Assembly: GCA_902537235.1 (NCBI GenBank)
Contig: CACBAO010000015.1
Coordinates: forward strand, 1-42,624
DNA length: 42,624 nucleotides
Reading direction: 5' to 3'
DNA from: an uncultured Alphaproteobacteria bacterium
GTDB taxonomy: Bacteria; Pseudomonadota; Alphaproteobacteria; Rhodobacterales; Rhodobacteraceae
The notes below the pieces were generated by a model, which did not search any database, had not been told where the DNA came from, and saw only the letters and a list, made by a program, of their open reading frames with translations. Position numbers and translations under genes: made by a program. Positions 8,950-18,304 of this stretch are shown piece after piece (within the stretch, counting starts at the first letter, position 1; the number at the start of each line of letters is the position of its first letter).

Positions 8950-9297
8950 TCATACCCTCTCTTCTTCCTCTTTAGCTTTATTACTAATCATTATAGAGTG
9001 ACCGTCTCTATGTTCTTTAACCTTGACTGTTAAAAACCTCATAATATCTTCATGAATATTCATCAAACGTTCCATTTCTGCAACAGCTTTTGCATCACTA
9101 TCTGATTTAAACAAAAAGTAATGACCCTTCCTATTTTTATTCATTCTGTAAGCAATGGATCTCAAGCCCCAGTACTCACTATCAACAACTTTCCCTCCGT
9201 GATTAGTAAGGGTGCCTTTAAACTCTTCTGCTAAAGTCTCAGCTTGTACGGATGTTAAGTCCTGTCTGCATATAAAAACGTGCTCATATTTGGGCAT
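8950..9297 (-). CDS. rpsF: 30S ribosomal protein S6
   Basis: A 115-residue S6. The N-terminus is MPKYEHVFICRQDL. The conserved core includes YWGLRSIAYRMNKNRKGHY, in which the basic loop contacts rRNA and S18, and the end is charged. It is the first gene of rpsF-rpsR-rplI, with a promoter candidate immediately upstream (9328-9355). It is transcribed divergently from fabD, across 145 nt. Confidence 0.97.
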   Translation of the reverse strand: MPKYEHVFICRQDLTSVQAETLAEEFKGTLTNHGGKVVDSEYWGLRSIAYRMNKNRKGHYFLFKSDSDAKAVAEMERLMNIHEDIMRFLTVKVKEHRDGHSIMISNKAKEEEERV

Positions 9298-9327
9298 TCA
9301 AAATCCTAAAAGTTTGTTAGTAAACAC

Positions 9328-9355
9328 GTTATATACAGCAAAAATAAAAATGCAA
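9328..9355 (-). promoter_or_regulatory. Candidate sigma-70 promoter for rpsF operon
   Basis: On the minus strand TTGCAT (9355-9350) is followed after 16 nt by TATAAC (9333-9328), close to the -35/-10 consensus. The predicted transcription start would lie about 24 nt before the rpsF ATG. This rests on motif match and position only. A short inverted repeat (TGCAA at 9351-9355, TTGCA at 9364-9368) overlaps the -35 side and could be chance in AT-rich DNA. Confidence 0.4.
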
Positions 9356-9442
9356 GCATACAGTTGCATTGTTTTAACGAATTTTTTGGTGTACACCTTT
9401 GCTTTGTGTATTTCTTCTAATCAAAAATGTGAGGGAAAAAAT

Positions 9443-10390
9443 ATGAAAAAAGCCTTTTTGTTTCCAGGTCAGGGGTCCCAATATGTCGGTATGGGTAAAG
9501 AATTAGCGAGTCAGTTTAAGGAAGCTAAGCATGTATTTTTTGAAGTTGACGACGCTTTAGGAGAAAAACTATCGGCACTGATGTTCGAAGGTGACATTGA
9601 AGAATTAACTTTAACAAAAAATGCTCAACCCGCCATTATGGCGGTTTCTATTGCGACTGTAAGGGTAATGATATCCAAAGGGCTTGATCTAAAAGCCATT
9701 GAACTTTTTGCAGGTCATTCACTTGGCGAATATAGTGCTCTATGTGCTTCTGAAGTTATTTCTCTTAGGGACACTGCAATCATTTTAAGAAAAAGGGGTA
9801 ATGCTATGCAGAAAGCTGTCCCAGAGGGCAGAGGATCAATGGTAGCTGTTTTAGGTATGAACAGTGAAAACGTTAGTGAATTATTGATCACAAGCAAATG
9901 CGATAGACACTTAGTCCAAGTAGCAAACGATAATGATCCTTCACAAGTGGTTATCTCTGGCGAAAAGAAAGAGGTAGAAAAGTTCTCTAATTTTTTAAAA
10001 CAAAAAAATGCCAAGAGAATTATTAATCTCCCAGTTTCTGCTCCTTTTCACTCTCCACTGATGGAACCCGCTGCTTTGAAAATGGAGGAAGAAATAAAGA
10101 GGTTGAATTTTTCGAACCCAATCGTTCCTGTTATGCATAATGTGGATTTGAGCGTTCTTGAAAAAACAGAAGGATATATAGATAAGTTGGTTAAACAGAT
10201 CTGCGGAACGGTAAGGTGGAGAGAGAGTTTGATTAAAATGGCAACGGAATTTGATGTGAAAAGCTTTTTTGAAATTGGCCCAGGCAAAGTATTGGCTGGT
10301 ACGGTGAAAAGAACTATTCCTGAATCAAATATTCTCTCTGTAAGTCAGGGTTTACAGATAGATGAAGCATTGGAGATATTAAATGAATAA
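9443..10390 (+). CDS. fabD: Malonyl-CoA:ACP transacylase FabD
   Basis: A 315-residue enzyme that loads malonyl groups onto acyl carrier protein. The N-terminus MKKAFLFPGQGSQYVGMG is canonical. The catalytic Ser93 is in GHSLGEYSAL, and the catalytic His is in SAPFHSPLM near residue 200. I place the start at ATG 9443, preceded by GAGGG (9431-9435). The same frame is open back to 9212, but that part runs through the divergent promoter region and into rpsF, and FabD proteins start at this Met. It is the first gene of fabD-fabG-acpP-fabF and overlaps fabG by 8 nt. Confidence 0.96.
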   Translation: MKKAFLFPGQGSQYVGMGKELASQFKEAKHVFFEVDDALGEKLSALMFEGDIEELTLTKNAQPAIMAVSIATVRVMISKGLDLKAIELFAGHSLGEYSALCASEVISLRDTAIILRKRGNAMQKAVPEGRGSMVAVLGMNSENVSELLITSKCDRHLVQVANDNDPSQVVISGEKKEVEKFSNFLKQKNAKRIINLPVSAPFHSPLMEPAALKMEEEIKRLNFSNPIVPVMHNVDLSVLEKTEGYIDKLVKQICGTVRWRESLIKMATEFDVKSFFEIGPGKVLAGTVKRTIPESNILSVSQGLQIDEALEILNE

Positions 10391-11126
10391 CTTGGAAAAC
10401 TTAAATATTCTAATCACTGGTGCATCTGGTGGGATAGGGACAAGCCTCTCTAAGGCGTTTACATCAACAAAAGCTAATCTATTTCTTCTTGGGTCTTCAG
10501 AAGATAAAATAGCAAAACTACGAGATGAGTTACCTTCAACAGAAAATATAAATTTCTTTTCTGTTGACTTAAGTAAAAGAGAAAACGTAACTAATTTTTG
10601 CGACTCAATAATAGAGAAATACGGAGGAATTAGTGTTGTTATAAATAATGCGGGTATAACGGAGGATAATTTATTTATAAGAATGTCTGACAGTTCTTGG
10701 GACAAAGTCTTTGCAATTAATCTTGATGCTTCGATGATCATTTGCAGAAAGTTTATTAGAGGGATGATGAAAAATAAATGGGGAAGAATAGTCAATATTT
10801 CTTCTGTAGTTGCGTCAATGGGTAACCCTGGACAAAGTAATTATGTCGCCGCTAAGGGTGCATTGAATGGGCTCACAAAATCAATTGCGTTAGAAGTAGC
10901 AACAAGAGGTATTACGGTCAACTGCATATCACCGGGATTTATAGATACTGCGATGACAGCTAAGTTGACAGATGACCAAAAGTTAAAAATAACCGAGCGA
11001 ATACCAATGGGCAGAATGGGAAGTGGTAATGACATATCATCTCTAGTATTATTTCTCTTGAGTGACGAAGCAGGCTATATTACTGGGCAAAACATACATG
11101 TTAATGGAGGCCTTTTCTTAGCGTAG
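10383..11126 (+). CDS. fabG: 3-oxoacyl-ACP reductase FabG
   Basis: A 247-residue SDR that reduces 3-ketoacyl-ACP with NADPH in fatty-acid elongation. The cofactor motif TGASGGIG is at residues 12-19 and NNAG at 88-91. The catalytic triad is Ser141, Tyr154 and Lys158 (YVAAK). The C-terminus GYITGQNIHVNGG is typical of FabG. The start overlaps the fabD end by 8 nt. A 145-nt gap separates it from acpP, room for a separate acpP promoter, though I see no clear one. Confidence 0.96.
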   Translation: MNNLENLNILITGASGGIGTSLSKAFTSTKANLFLLGSSEDKIAKLRDELPSTENINFFSVDLSKRENVTNFCDSIIEKYGGISVVINNAGITEDNLFIRMSDSSWDKVFAINLDASMIICRKFIRGMMKNKWGRIVNISSVVASMGNPGQSNYVAAKGALNGLTKSIALEVATRGITVNCISPGFIDTAMTAKLTDDQKLKITERIPMGRMGSGNDISSLVLFLLSDEAGYITGQNIHVNGGLFLA

Positions 11127-11271
11127 AAATTTTTTCTATGGCTTACCCTAAAATTTACAGATAAGTATTGCTTGTTTTAATAATTATGTATAAAAGGAAA
11201 AATTGTTAGAGCTTGACATTTCACGTCACACGCAACAGGCCAAAAACAACTAAGATGATGAGGAGGTTAAT

Positions 11272-11505
11272 ATGAGTGATGTTATAGATAGAGTAAAAAA
11301 AATAGTTGTAGAACATCTGAGTGTCGAAGAAAGTTCGATTTCTGAAGGGTCATCATTTATCGATGATCTCGGCGCAGATAGCCTTGACACCGTAGAGCTG
11401 GTGATGGCTTTTGAAGAAGAGTTTGGAATAGAAATTCCAGATGATGCAGCGGAAACAATTCAGACTGTCGGTGATGCTGTAAAATTCATCGAAGAAAACT
11501 CCTAA
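11272..11505 (+). CDS. acpP: Acyl carrier protein
   Basis: A 77-residue acidic protein. The phosphopantetheine attachment site is Ser37 in [11 protein letters not shown] strong ribosome-binding site, GAGGAGG, sits just upstream (11260-11266), as expected for a highly expressed gene. It carries growing acyl chains between FabD, FabF and FabG, which flank it. Confidence 0.98.
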   Translation: MSDVIDRVKKIVVEHLSVEESSISEGSSFIDDLGADSLDTVELVMAFEEEFGIEIPDDAAETIQTVGDAVKFIEENS

Positions 11506-11544
11506 AGCATTTAAAACGAAGGGTATTCAAATCATAGAAAAAAT

Positions 11545-12804
11545 ATGAGACGCGTTGTAGTAACTGGAATGGGTTTGCTGACCCCGTTAGGATGTGGCGT
11601 AGAGTATGTATGGGATCGATTGTTAAATGGGGTCTCAGCAGCGACAAATATTACAAAATTTGATGTATCTGACTACGTAACAAGTTATGCATGCGAAATT
11701 CCTTTTGGTGTTGGAGAAGAAGGAAAATTTAATCCCGATGAATGGATGATTTTAAAGGAAAGACGAAAAGTTGATGATTTTATACTTTATGGAGTTTGTG
11801 CTGCGGAGCAAGCAGTTAAAGATTCAGGTTGGACTCCGGAGAAAGAAGAGGACTTGCTCAGAACAGGTGTTATGATAGGCTCGGGTATTGGGGGTCTTCA
11901 ATCGATCGGAGATACCGCTAATTTGATTAAAGAAAAAGGTCCCAAGAGAGTATCTCCATTTTTTATACCTGGAGCTTTGATTAATTTGATTTCTGGTCAA
12001 GTTTCTATAAGGTATGGATTTAAGGGGCCTAACCACTCCGTAGTAACCGCCTGTTCCACTGGAGCGCATGCTCTAGGAGACGCTGCGAGGTTTATTAAGT
12101 CTGGTGAGGCTGATGTGATGGTATCGGGTGGAGCTGAAAGTCCTATAACTGAATTAGGGATAGCAGGTTTTAATGCTTGCAAAGCTTTATCAACAAAATT
12201 CTCTGATGACCCTAGTGTTGCAAGTAGACCGTATGATGTTGATAGAGACGGATTTGTGATGGGAGAAGGGGCTGGAATATTGGTGCTTGAAGAGCTTGAA
12301 CATGCAAAAAAAAGAGGTGCTAAAATATACTGTGAAGTTTTAGGTTATGGTTTGACAGGAGACGCCCACCATATTACCGCACCTCCACCAGATGGAAATG
12401 GAGGCAAAAGATCAATGGTCGCTGCGCTTGAAAGCAGTAGATTAAATATTTCGGACATAGATTATATCAATGCTCATGGCACTTCTACCATGGCAGATAC
12501 TATTGAGCTTAGAGCGGTTGAGTCATTAGCTATGAATTATTCCAGTAACATTTCAATGTCTTCCACGAAATCATCAATTGGTCACTTGTTAGGAGCTGCT
12601 GGGTCTGTGGAAGCTATTTTTTCGATTTTGTCAATCCGAGACCAAATAGTTCCCCCTACCATTAATCTTGAAAACCCAGAAATTGATACTAAAATCGATT
12701 TAGTCCCAAAGCGAGCACGAGAAAGAAAGGTTGTTAGAGCTCTATCCAATTCTTTTGGTTTCGGCGGAACCAATGCATCTTTAGTTGTAGGAAAACTAGA
12801 CTAG
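11545..12804 (+). CDS. fabF: 3-oxoacyl-ACP synthase II FabF
   Basis: A 419-residue condensing enzyme that elongates acyl-ACP with malonyl-ACP. The Cys-His-His triad is complete: Cys170 (TACSTGAH), His311 (NAHGTST) and His347 (SSIGHLLGAAG). The Gly-rich C-terminal motif FGFGGTNAS is present. It lies 39 nt after acpP in the usual acpP-fabF pair, 21 nt before mltG. Confidence 0.98.
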   Translation: MRRVVVTGMGLLTPLGCGVEYVWDRLLNGVSAATNITKFDVSDYVTSYACEIPFGVGEEGKFNPDEWMILKERRKVDDFILYGVCAAEQAVKDSGWTPEKEEDLLRTGVMIGSGIGGLQSIGDTANLIKEKGPKRVSPFFIPGALINLISGQVSIRYGFKGPNHSVVTACSTGAHALGDAARFIKSGEADVMVSGGAESPITELGIAGFNACKALSTKFSDDPSVASRPYDVDRDGFVMGEGAGILVLEELEHAKKRGAKIYCEVLGYGLTGDAHHITAPPPDGNGGKRSMVAALESSRLNISDIDYINAHGTSTMADTIELRAVESLAMNYSSNISMSSTKSSIGHLLGAAGSVEAIFSILSIRDQIVPPTINLENPEIDTKIDLVPKRARERKVVRALSNSFGFGGTNASLVVGKLD

Positions 12805-12825
12805 GATTTCGCTTAAAATAAGGTA

Positions 12826-13803
12826 ATGGCTACTTTTATTTCTAACGTTCTTTACTTTTTCTTAGCTTTTTTGACACTTATATTAATTTCTATAATTAGC
12901 CTTCAGCTTTATTACGATAAGACCGGCCCGAGTGATCAAGATCAGTTGTTGATAGTAAGTAAAGGACAAAGCGTAGCCAGTATTGCAAGTCACTTGAGTG
13001 ATCTCAATTTGATTGAGAATCGTGTCGTCTTCATGATTGCTGTAAGACTTAATGGTTTTCATAACGAAATTAAATTTGGAGAATACATGATTCCTAGAGC
13101 TGCTTCAATTAGAGAGATAATGGACAAACTGGTTTCAGGTGTATCTGCTCAATATACAATCACAATTCCAGAAGGTTTAAGCACTAATTCGGTTATAGAT
13201 TTAATTAATAAAGATATGAGAATTAAGGGAGACTTAATACATTTCGAAGATGAGGGTGAGCTCGCCCCAAACACATACAGCTTTGATATAACCACAAATA
13301 AAGAGGATCTCTTTTTGAAAATGAAAAGAGAGCAAAATAAAATATTAGATTTTGCATGGGAAAAGAGAGCTTCTGATCTGCCTCTAAAAAGCGCTTATGA
13401 ACTCTTAATTTTGGCATCCATAGTTGAGAAGGAGGCTGGTAATGGAGAAGACAAAAGAAAAGTCGCATCGGTATTTTTAAACCGTTTGAATAAAAAGATG
13501 AGGTTACAATCTGATCCCACCGTTGTTTTTAGTTTAACAGAAGGAAAAGAAACACTAAATAGAGATCTTACTAAAGCTGATTTGAAAATAAGATCACCCT
13601 TTAATACTTATAGAATTGAGGGTCTTCCACCAAGCCCAATTTGCAATCCGAGTAAATCTTCAATTTATGCGGTTGCAAACCCGATTCAAACTGATTTCTT
13701 ATACTTTGTCGCGGATGGCAGAGGGGGACATAATTTCTCACATAGTTTAAAACAACATAACAGTTTTGTTAAAGAGTATAGAAAATTGAAGAAAAAAAAG
13801 TGA
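12826..13803 (+). CDS. mltG: Endolytic murein transglycosylase MltG (YceG)
   Basis: A 325-residue inner-membrane protein. One N-terminal transmembrane helix (about residues 7-29) is followed by a periplasmic LysM-like part and the YceG catalytic domain. The hallmark ASIVEKEAG (Glu201/Glu203 contain the catalytic acid) is followed by VASVFLNRL, RLQSDPTV and the NTY-x-x-x-GLPPSPICNP block. MltG cuts nascent glycan strands and sets their length. The fabF-mltG order is common in proteobacteria. The start is ATG 12826; the ribosome-binding site is weak. Confidence 0.94.
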   Translation: MATFISNVLYFFLAFLTLILISIISLQLYYDKTGPSDQDQLLIVSKGQSVASIASHLSDLNLIENRVVFMIAVRLNGFHNEIKFGEYMIPRAASIREIMDKLVSGVSAQYTITIPEGLSTNSVIDLINKDMRIKGDLIHFEDEGELAPNTYSFDITTNKEDLFLKMKREQNKILDFAWEKRASDLPLKSAYELLILASIVEKEAGNGEDKRKVASVFLNRLNKKMRLQSDPTVVFSLTEGKETLNRDLTKADLKIRSPFNTYRIEGLPPSPICNPSKSSIYAVANPIQTDFLYFVADGRGGHNFSHSLKQHNSFVKEYRKLKKKK

Positions 13804-13851
13804 TTTTTACGTAGAATTTTTATATTAAGATTAATTAAGGAGATATTGCCT

Positions 13852-14646
13852 TTGAAAGAAGAAATAAAAATAGACAAAATTTGGGAAACAATTTGCAAGG
13901 AAGCTCAGGTGTCTCTTAAAAAATCTAATTATTTAAAAAAATATTTTGAAAAAAATATTTTAATCCATAATGGGTTTGCAGATGCATTGTCCCATAATAT
14001 AGGAGTAAAAATTTGCAACTCAGATTTTGAGCAAAAAGAGTTTATTTCTATACTTCAAGAGCAGATGAATAAATTTTCCAATATATGTGAATATGCAGTG
14101 GATGACTTAATTGCGTTTTATGAAAGAGATCCTGCTTGTCACTGGTTTTATCAACCTTTTTTATTTTATAAAGGTTACATCGCTTTGCAAACTTACAGAA
14201 TTGGAAACGCTCTTTACACGAATGGAGATGTTGACCTTGCTCTTTTTTTGCAAATGAGGATGTCTGAAGTTTTCAATATAGATATTCACCCGGGCGCAAA
14301 AATAGGTAGGGGTATTATGTTAGATCATGCGCACAGCCTTGTTATTGGAGAAACAGCTGAAGTTGGTGATAATGTATCTATCCTTCATGCTGTCACTCTA
14401 GGTGGAACTGGCAAAGTTCGAGGCGATAGGCATCCAAAGATAGGAAATAATGTTTTAATAGGAGCTGGCGCAAAAATATTGGGTAATATATCCGTGGGTG
14501 ATTGTTCTAGGATAGCCGCTGGCTCATTGGTTTTGAAATCGGTGCAATCCCTTAAAACAGTGGCAGGAGTGCCGGCCAAAGAAGTAGGGAGCTCAGGTTG
14601 CCCTGAGCCTTCAAAAACAATGGATCAGCTGTTAAATAGAAATTAG
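13852..14646 (+). CDS. cysE: Serine O-acetyltransferase CysE
   Basis: A 264-residue enzyme making O-acetylserine for cysteine synthesis. An N-terminal helical SATase domain (about residues 5-110) is followed by a left-handed beta-helix of hexapeptide repeats. The conserved FNIDIHPGAKIGRG with Asp144, then LDHAHSLVIGETAEVG with His159, match the catalytic pair of E. coli CysE. I chose TTG 13852 because AAGGAG (13837-13842) lies 9 nt upstream; a TTG two codons earlier (13846) would be only 3 nt from it. There is no linked cysK. It ends 1 nt before the convergent E2 gene. Confidence 0.94.
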   Translation: MKEEIKIDKIWETICKEAQVSLKKSNYLKKYFEKNILIHNGFADALSHNIGVKICNSDFEQKEFISILQEQMNKFSNICEYAVDDLIAFYERDPACHWFYQPFLFYKGYIALQTYRIGNALYTNGDVDLALFLQMRMSEVFNIDIHPGAKIGRGIMLDHAHSLVIGETAEVGDNVSILHAVTLGGTGKVRGDRHPKIGNNVLIGAGAKILGNISVGDCSRIAAGSLVLKSVQSLKTVAGVPAKEVGSSGCPEPSKTMDQLLNRN

Positions 14647-14647
14647 T

Positions 14648-15523
14648 CTATCTTACCATAAGTACAGCGGGGTTTTGTAAATAGAATACTATCCTATCAA
14701 GAAACTTTGCTCCAAGCGCTCCATCAATTGTTCTATGGTCTACCGATAATGTTAAGGACACTTGCTTGCATGATAAAAAGCCTTTATTCTCACTTACCAC
14801 TTCATCTCTTACCGCTCCAACTGCTAATATTGACGAGTTCGGTGGATTTATAATTGCATCAAAGTTTTCAATAGAAAACATTCCTAGGTTTGATATAGCG
14901 TGAGCACAGTCAAAAAAGTCGCTATTTCTTAGTTGCTTGTTTTTGGCTTTTTCAATAAGGGCTTTCATCTCTAAGGAAATTTGACTTAAGGACTTTTTAT
15001 CGACGCTTTTAAGTGTTGGCGTATAAAGCCCAGCTTCTGTTGATATTGCTACTCCAATTGCTACTTCCTTGAACTTCAACATATGTTGCTCTTGCCAAAT
15101 CATATTGCAGTCTGGAAAGTCCATTAAAGCACAACCACACGCTTTTATAAAAAAATCGTTCAATGAGATTTTACTATTTTCTTCAACTGCCTCATTAACT
15201 TTTGCTCTAAAATTAATTAGGTCTTCCACTTTTGCATTTCGTCGCAAATAGAAATGAGGTATCGATGACTTTGAAAGTGTTAGTTTTTGCGCGATTATCT
15301 TTCGTATTTTGGGTATATCGATTTTTTCATGAGCTATATCAATTCTTTGGCCTACGTCATCTTGATGGTTAGCTTTAGGAGAATAGGGATACTCACTCAA
15401 ATGTTTTTCTATGTCAGCTTTTATTATCCTACCCCGTGGCCCTGAGCCTTTGACGTTTCCTAAATTAATAGAATTCAAAGACGCTAACTTATTGGCTAAA
15501 GGTGTTATGAATATCCGATCCAT
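14648..15523 (-). CDS. pdhC: Pyruvate dehydrogenase E2 lacking a lipoyl domain
   Basis: A 291-residue dihydrolipoamide acetyltransferase. Residues 4-42 form the peripheral-subunit-binding domain (ITPLANKLAS, then GSGPRGRIIKADI). A short linker leads to the catalytic domain, whose active site is VDHRTIDG with His263 and Asp267, and which ends LQNPAVLMV as the family does. Normal E2 chains (about 410-450) begin with one or more lipoyl domains of about 80 residues. None is present, and the upstream gap to pdhB is only 9 nt, so it has not simply been missed by a wrong start. The E1-beta upstream carries a lipoyl domain that may act as the only swinging arm. The catalytic and binding motifs look intact. 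Confidence 0.92.
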   Translation of the reverse strand: MDRIFITPLANKLASLNSINLGNVKGSGPRGRIIKADIEKHLSEYPYSPKANHQDDVGQRIDIAHEKIDIPKIRKIIAQKLTLSKSSIPHFYLRRNAKVEDLINFRAKVNEAVEENSKISLNDFFIKACGCALMDFPDCNMIWQEQHMLKFKEVAIGVAISTEAGLYTPTLKSVDKKSLSQISLEMKALIEKAKNKQLRNSDFFDCAHAISNLGMFSIENFDAIINPPNSSILAVGAVRDEVVSENKGFLSCKQVSLTLSVDHRTIDGALGAKFLDRIVFYLQNPAVLMVR

Positions 15524-15532
15524 CAGTAGATT

Positions 15533-16924
15533 TTAATCTTTATAAAGTACTTGTTTAACAGAAAATACAATTTCATCTGGAGTTATTAAAGCTGCCTTCT
15601 CCAAATTTTCAGCATAAGGCATAGGAACGTCTTTACCTGTACAATTCAATACCGGTGCGTCTAGGTAATCAAAAGCGTTTATCATAATCTGTGATCCAAC
15701 GTAACTTCCTATTGAACAAACAGGGAAAGACTCTTCTACCGTAATGCATCTATTGGTCTTTTTCACTGACTCAATTATAGTATCAAAATCAATTGGCCGT
15801 ATCGTTCTTAAATCGATTATCTCTGCATTTATACCCATTTCCTTAAGTTTTTTATCGGCTTCTAGTGTGTGCATCATACCAATCCCATAACTTATAATTG
15901 TTACATCATCCCCAGTTGAAACAGTTTTCGCTTTCCCAATAGGTATAACTAGGTCGGAGCTACAATTTGCTTGAAACGATTTTCCATACAAGATCTCATT
16001 TTCAAGGAAAATAACAGGGTTATTTTCTCTTATCGCTGCCTTAAGTAATCCCTTTGCGTCTTCTGCCGAAAATGGTTGAACAACTTTTAAGCCTGGTATT
16101 GACGCATATAGTGACGCAAAGTCCTGGCTATGTTGAGCAGCTACTCTAGCAGCCGCCCCATTTGGTCCTCTAAATACAATTGGACAATTAATTTGTCCTC
16201 CTGACATGTAATTTGTTTTAGCGGCAGAATTAATAATTTGATCTAAAGCCTGCATTGCAAAATTGAACGTCATGAACTCGACTATTGGCCTTATTCCGGT
16301 AAAGGCAGCGCCAATGGCCAGTCCGGTAAATCCGTGCTCGGTTATAGGAGTATCGATTACTCTGTCTGATCCAAACTCCTCAAGAAGCCCTTGGCTTACT
16401 TTGTAAGCTCCTTGATACTCTCCAACTTCTTCACCCATCAGGAATACATCTTCATCACGTCTCATTTCTTCTGCAATTGCACTATTAATTGCCTCTCTAA
16501 CCGTTAATTCACTCATTGATTTATTTTTGTTCGCTTCTTGATCAATAGTTTTTTCTTCGTTTACAGTTGCATTTATACCATTCGTATCCTCCGCTAGCTT
16601 CAAAACTTCTTCATTTTTGTTTGCATCTAAAAGCTCATTTTTCTTTGTGGCGAAAGTATTTTCGTTTCGATTTTCTTCAATCGCTTCAGTTTCAATTATT
16701 GCAATCAAGGAGTTAACTTTTATGTTCTCCGTTCCCTCTTTTACAATCAATTCAACGATGGTACCTTCCTCAATGCTTTCATACTCCATTAAAGCCTTAT
16801 CTGTCTCAATATCAGCTATGATATCACCTGGCTTGACATTGTCTCCGGGACTTACGTACCATTTAGCTAAGCTACCCTCTTCCATGGTAGGAGAAAGGGA
16901 TGGCATTAAAATTTCCGTCTTCAT
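15533..16924 (-). CDS. pdhB: Pyruvate dehydrogenase E1 beta with N-terminal lipoyl domain
   Basis: A 463-residue protein. Residues 1-78 are a lipoyl domain ([21 protein letters not shown], with the lipoylated Lys43 in IETDKALM). Residues 79-136 are a charged, flexible linker rich in Glu, Asn and Lys. Residues 137-463 are the E1-beta transketolase-like chain ([35 protein letters not shown], then [16 protein letters not shown]). With E1-alpha it decarboxylates pyruvate and transfers the acetyl group to lipoamide. A lipoyl domain on E1-beta is known from alphaproteobacteria such as Sinorhizobium and Zymomonas, where E2 also keeps one. It lies 15 nt after pdhA. Confidence 0.96.
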   Translation of the reverse strand: MKTEILMPSLSPTMEEGSLAKWYVSPGDNVKPGDIIADIETDKALMEYESIEEGTIVELIVKEGTENIKVNSLIAIIETEAIEENRNENTFATKKNELLDANKNEEVLKLAEDTNGINATVNEEKTIDQEANKNKSMSELTVREAINSAIAEEMRRDEDVFLMGEEVGEYQGAYKVSQGLLEEFGSDRVIDTPITEHGFTGLAIGAAFTGIRPIVEFMTFNFAMQALDQIINSAAKTNYMSGGQINCPIVFRGPNGAAARVAAQHSQDFASLYASIPGLKVVQPFSAEDAKGLLKAAIRENNPVIFLENEILYGKSFQANCSSDLVIPIGKAKTVSTGDDVTIISYGIGMMHTLEADKKLKEMGINAEIIDLRTIRPIDFDTIIESVKKTNRCITVEESFPVCSIGSYVGSQIMINAFDYLDAPVLNCTGKDVPMPYAENLEKAALITPDEIVFSVKQVLYKD

Positions 16925-16939
16925 TTTATTTCCTAATTA

Positions 16940-17914
16940 TTAATCTGCGTAAACGTCAGTCCAAAGTTCTTGAATATCTGGTTCTGGGCTGTTCAAAGCA
17001 AAGTCGGCAGCGTCTGTCACTACTGCTTTTATCTCAGCATCCTTTGCTTTAAACTCTTTTTCCGATATTTTATGTCTTTCGATCAATAGCGATCTAAGAG
17101 TGTCTATGGGATCTTTTTCTTCTCTGATCTTTTGAACTTCTTCTCTAGTTCTATATTTCGCTGGATCAGACATTGAGTGACCCCTGTATCTATACGTTTT
17201 CATTTCAAGAATGAAAGGTCCGTTGCCTGATCGACAATGTTCAGCAGCAGCAGAAGCGTCCTTGGCAACGTCAAGGACATTCATGCCATTGACAGCTTTA
17301 CCCGGAATATTGAAAGCCAGTCCTCTCGCAAACATTTCTTCAGTAGAAGACGCTCGAACCATTGAGGTTCCCATCGCATACTGATTGTTTTCAATGACAA
17401 AAACTACTGGTAATGTCCAAAGTGAAGCCATGTTGAATGCTTCATAAACTTGTCCTTGGTTTGCAGCTCCTTCCCCAAAGTAAGTAAAACACACCTGCTT
17501 ATTTTTTTTATATTTATTTGCAAACGCAATACCTGCCCCTATTGGAACTTGTGCACCTACTATTCCGTGTCCTCCATAAAACCCTTCGCTTTTTGAGAAC
17601 ATGTGCATAGATCCCCCTTTGCCCTTTGAGTAACCAGTAGAACGGCCTGTTAGTTCCGCCATGACCATTTTTGGATCCATCCCGCATGCAAGCATGTGCC
17701 CATGGTCTCTGTAAGATGTAATGTTTTGATCACCATTTTCTTTAATAGAATCTATTCCAACAACAACTGCTTCTTGGCCTATATACAAGTGACAGAAGCC
17801 ACCTATGTGACCCATGCCATATAGTTGCCCAGCCTTTTCTTCAAATCTTCTTATGAGAAGCATTTTGTGGTAAAGATCAAACAGTTGTTTTTTTTGTGTA
17901 CTCGCCCTAGCCAT
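16940..17914 (-). CDS. pdhA: Pyruvate dehydrogenase E1 alpha
   Basis: A 324-residue thiamine-diphosphate enzyme subunit. The ThDP/Mg motif runs from GEGAANQGQVYEAFN (Gly-Glu in place of Gly-Asp, the usual E1-alpha variant) to VIENNQYAMGT. The phosphorylation-loop region YRYRGHSMSDPAKYRTREE is conserved. It pairs with the adjacent E1-beta. The order ftsB-like, pdhA, pdhB, pdhC matches the alphaproteobacterial PDH cluster. No E3 (lpd) gene follows; the next gene is convergent cysE, so E3 must be encoded elsewhere. Confidence 0.97.
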   Translation of the reverse strand: MARASTQKKQLFDLYHKMLLIRRFEEKAGQLYGMGHIGGFCHLYIGQEAVVVGIDSIKENGDQNITSYRDHGHMLACGMDPKMVMAELTGRSTGYSKGKGGSMHMFSKSEGFYGGHGIVGAQVPIGAGIAFANKYKKNKQVCFTYFGEGAANQGQVYEAFNMASLWTLPVVFVIENNQYAMGTSMVRASSTEEMFARGLAFNIPGKAVNGMNVLDVAKDASAAAEHCRSGNGPFILEMKTYRYRGHSMSDPAKYRTREEVQKIREEKDPIDTLRSLLIERHKISEKEFKAKDAEIKAVVTDAADFALNSPEPDIQELWTDVYAD

Positions 17915-17956
17915 AAAATATAGTTTAGCATTAAACTAATTATTTTCAAGACCAAT

Positions 17957-18274
17957 TTAAAATATAATTGCTTCATCTTCGCCAATCATTCCCAGAATTT
18001 TTCTTGCTTGCTGATCAAGAAGCTCAAGGTCGAGTGATGTGTCAGAAAGACGTTTAATTTTGTTTTTTATTGCTGTGTTCTCTTCAATGAGTAAATCTAG
18101 TTCTCTAGTTAAAACTTTTTCCCTCGCTAAAAGTTCATACTTTGCTGCAACACCAAACTCTCCATTGAATGACGCGAGAATAAAATAGAAACATAGAATA
18201 ATACATGTCGTGGACAAAGTGATTTCTAAAATTTTGAAGTTTTTAAACAATTTATGCTCCTTAAAACGAATCAT
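17957..18274 (-). CDS. FtsB/DivIC-like septum formation protein
   Basis: A 105-residue bitopic membrane protein. It has a short cytoplasmic N-terminus, one transmembrane helix (about residues 18-38), then a coiled coil (about residues 45-80, heptad Leu/Ile pattern) and the family's short C-terminal segment with RKILGMIGEDE. FtsB-like proteins join FtsL and FtsQ in the divisome. The position just before pdhA is typical for alphaproteobacteria, where it usually follows eno; here pgk lies upstream. Assignment rests on topology, length and neighbours. Confidence 0.82.
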   Translation of the reverse strand: MIRFKEHKLFKNFKILEITLSTTCIILCFYFILASFNGEFGVAAKYELLAREKVLTRELDLLIEENTAIKNKIKRLSDTSLDLELLDQQARKILGMIGEDEAIIF

Positions 18275-18304
18275 TACATAATTGATTCGGAAAAGGAATC
18301 ATTT

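Noticed and set aside
9212-9442. N-terminal extension of fabD
   Set aside because: It overlaps rpsF and the divergent promoter region; FabD homology and a ribosome-binding site place the start at 9443.
11213-11241. TTGACA as -35 of an acpP promoter
   Set aside because: No -10-like hexamer lies 16-18 nt downstream (the place is GC-rich).
14648-15532. A missed lipoyl domain upstream of E2
   Set aside because: Only 9 nt lie between the pdhB stop and the E2 ATG, so no coding space is available.
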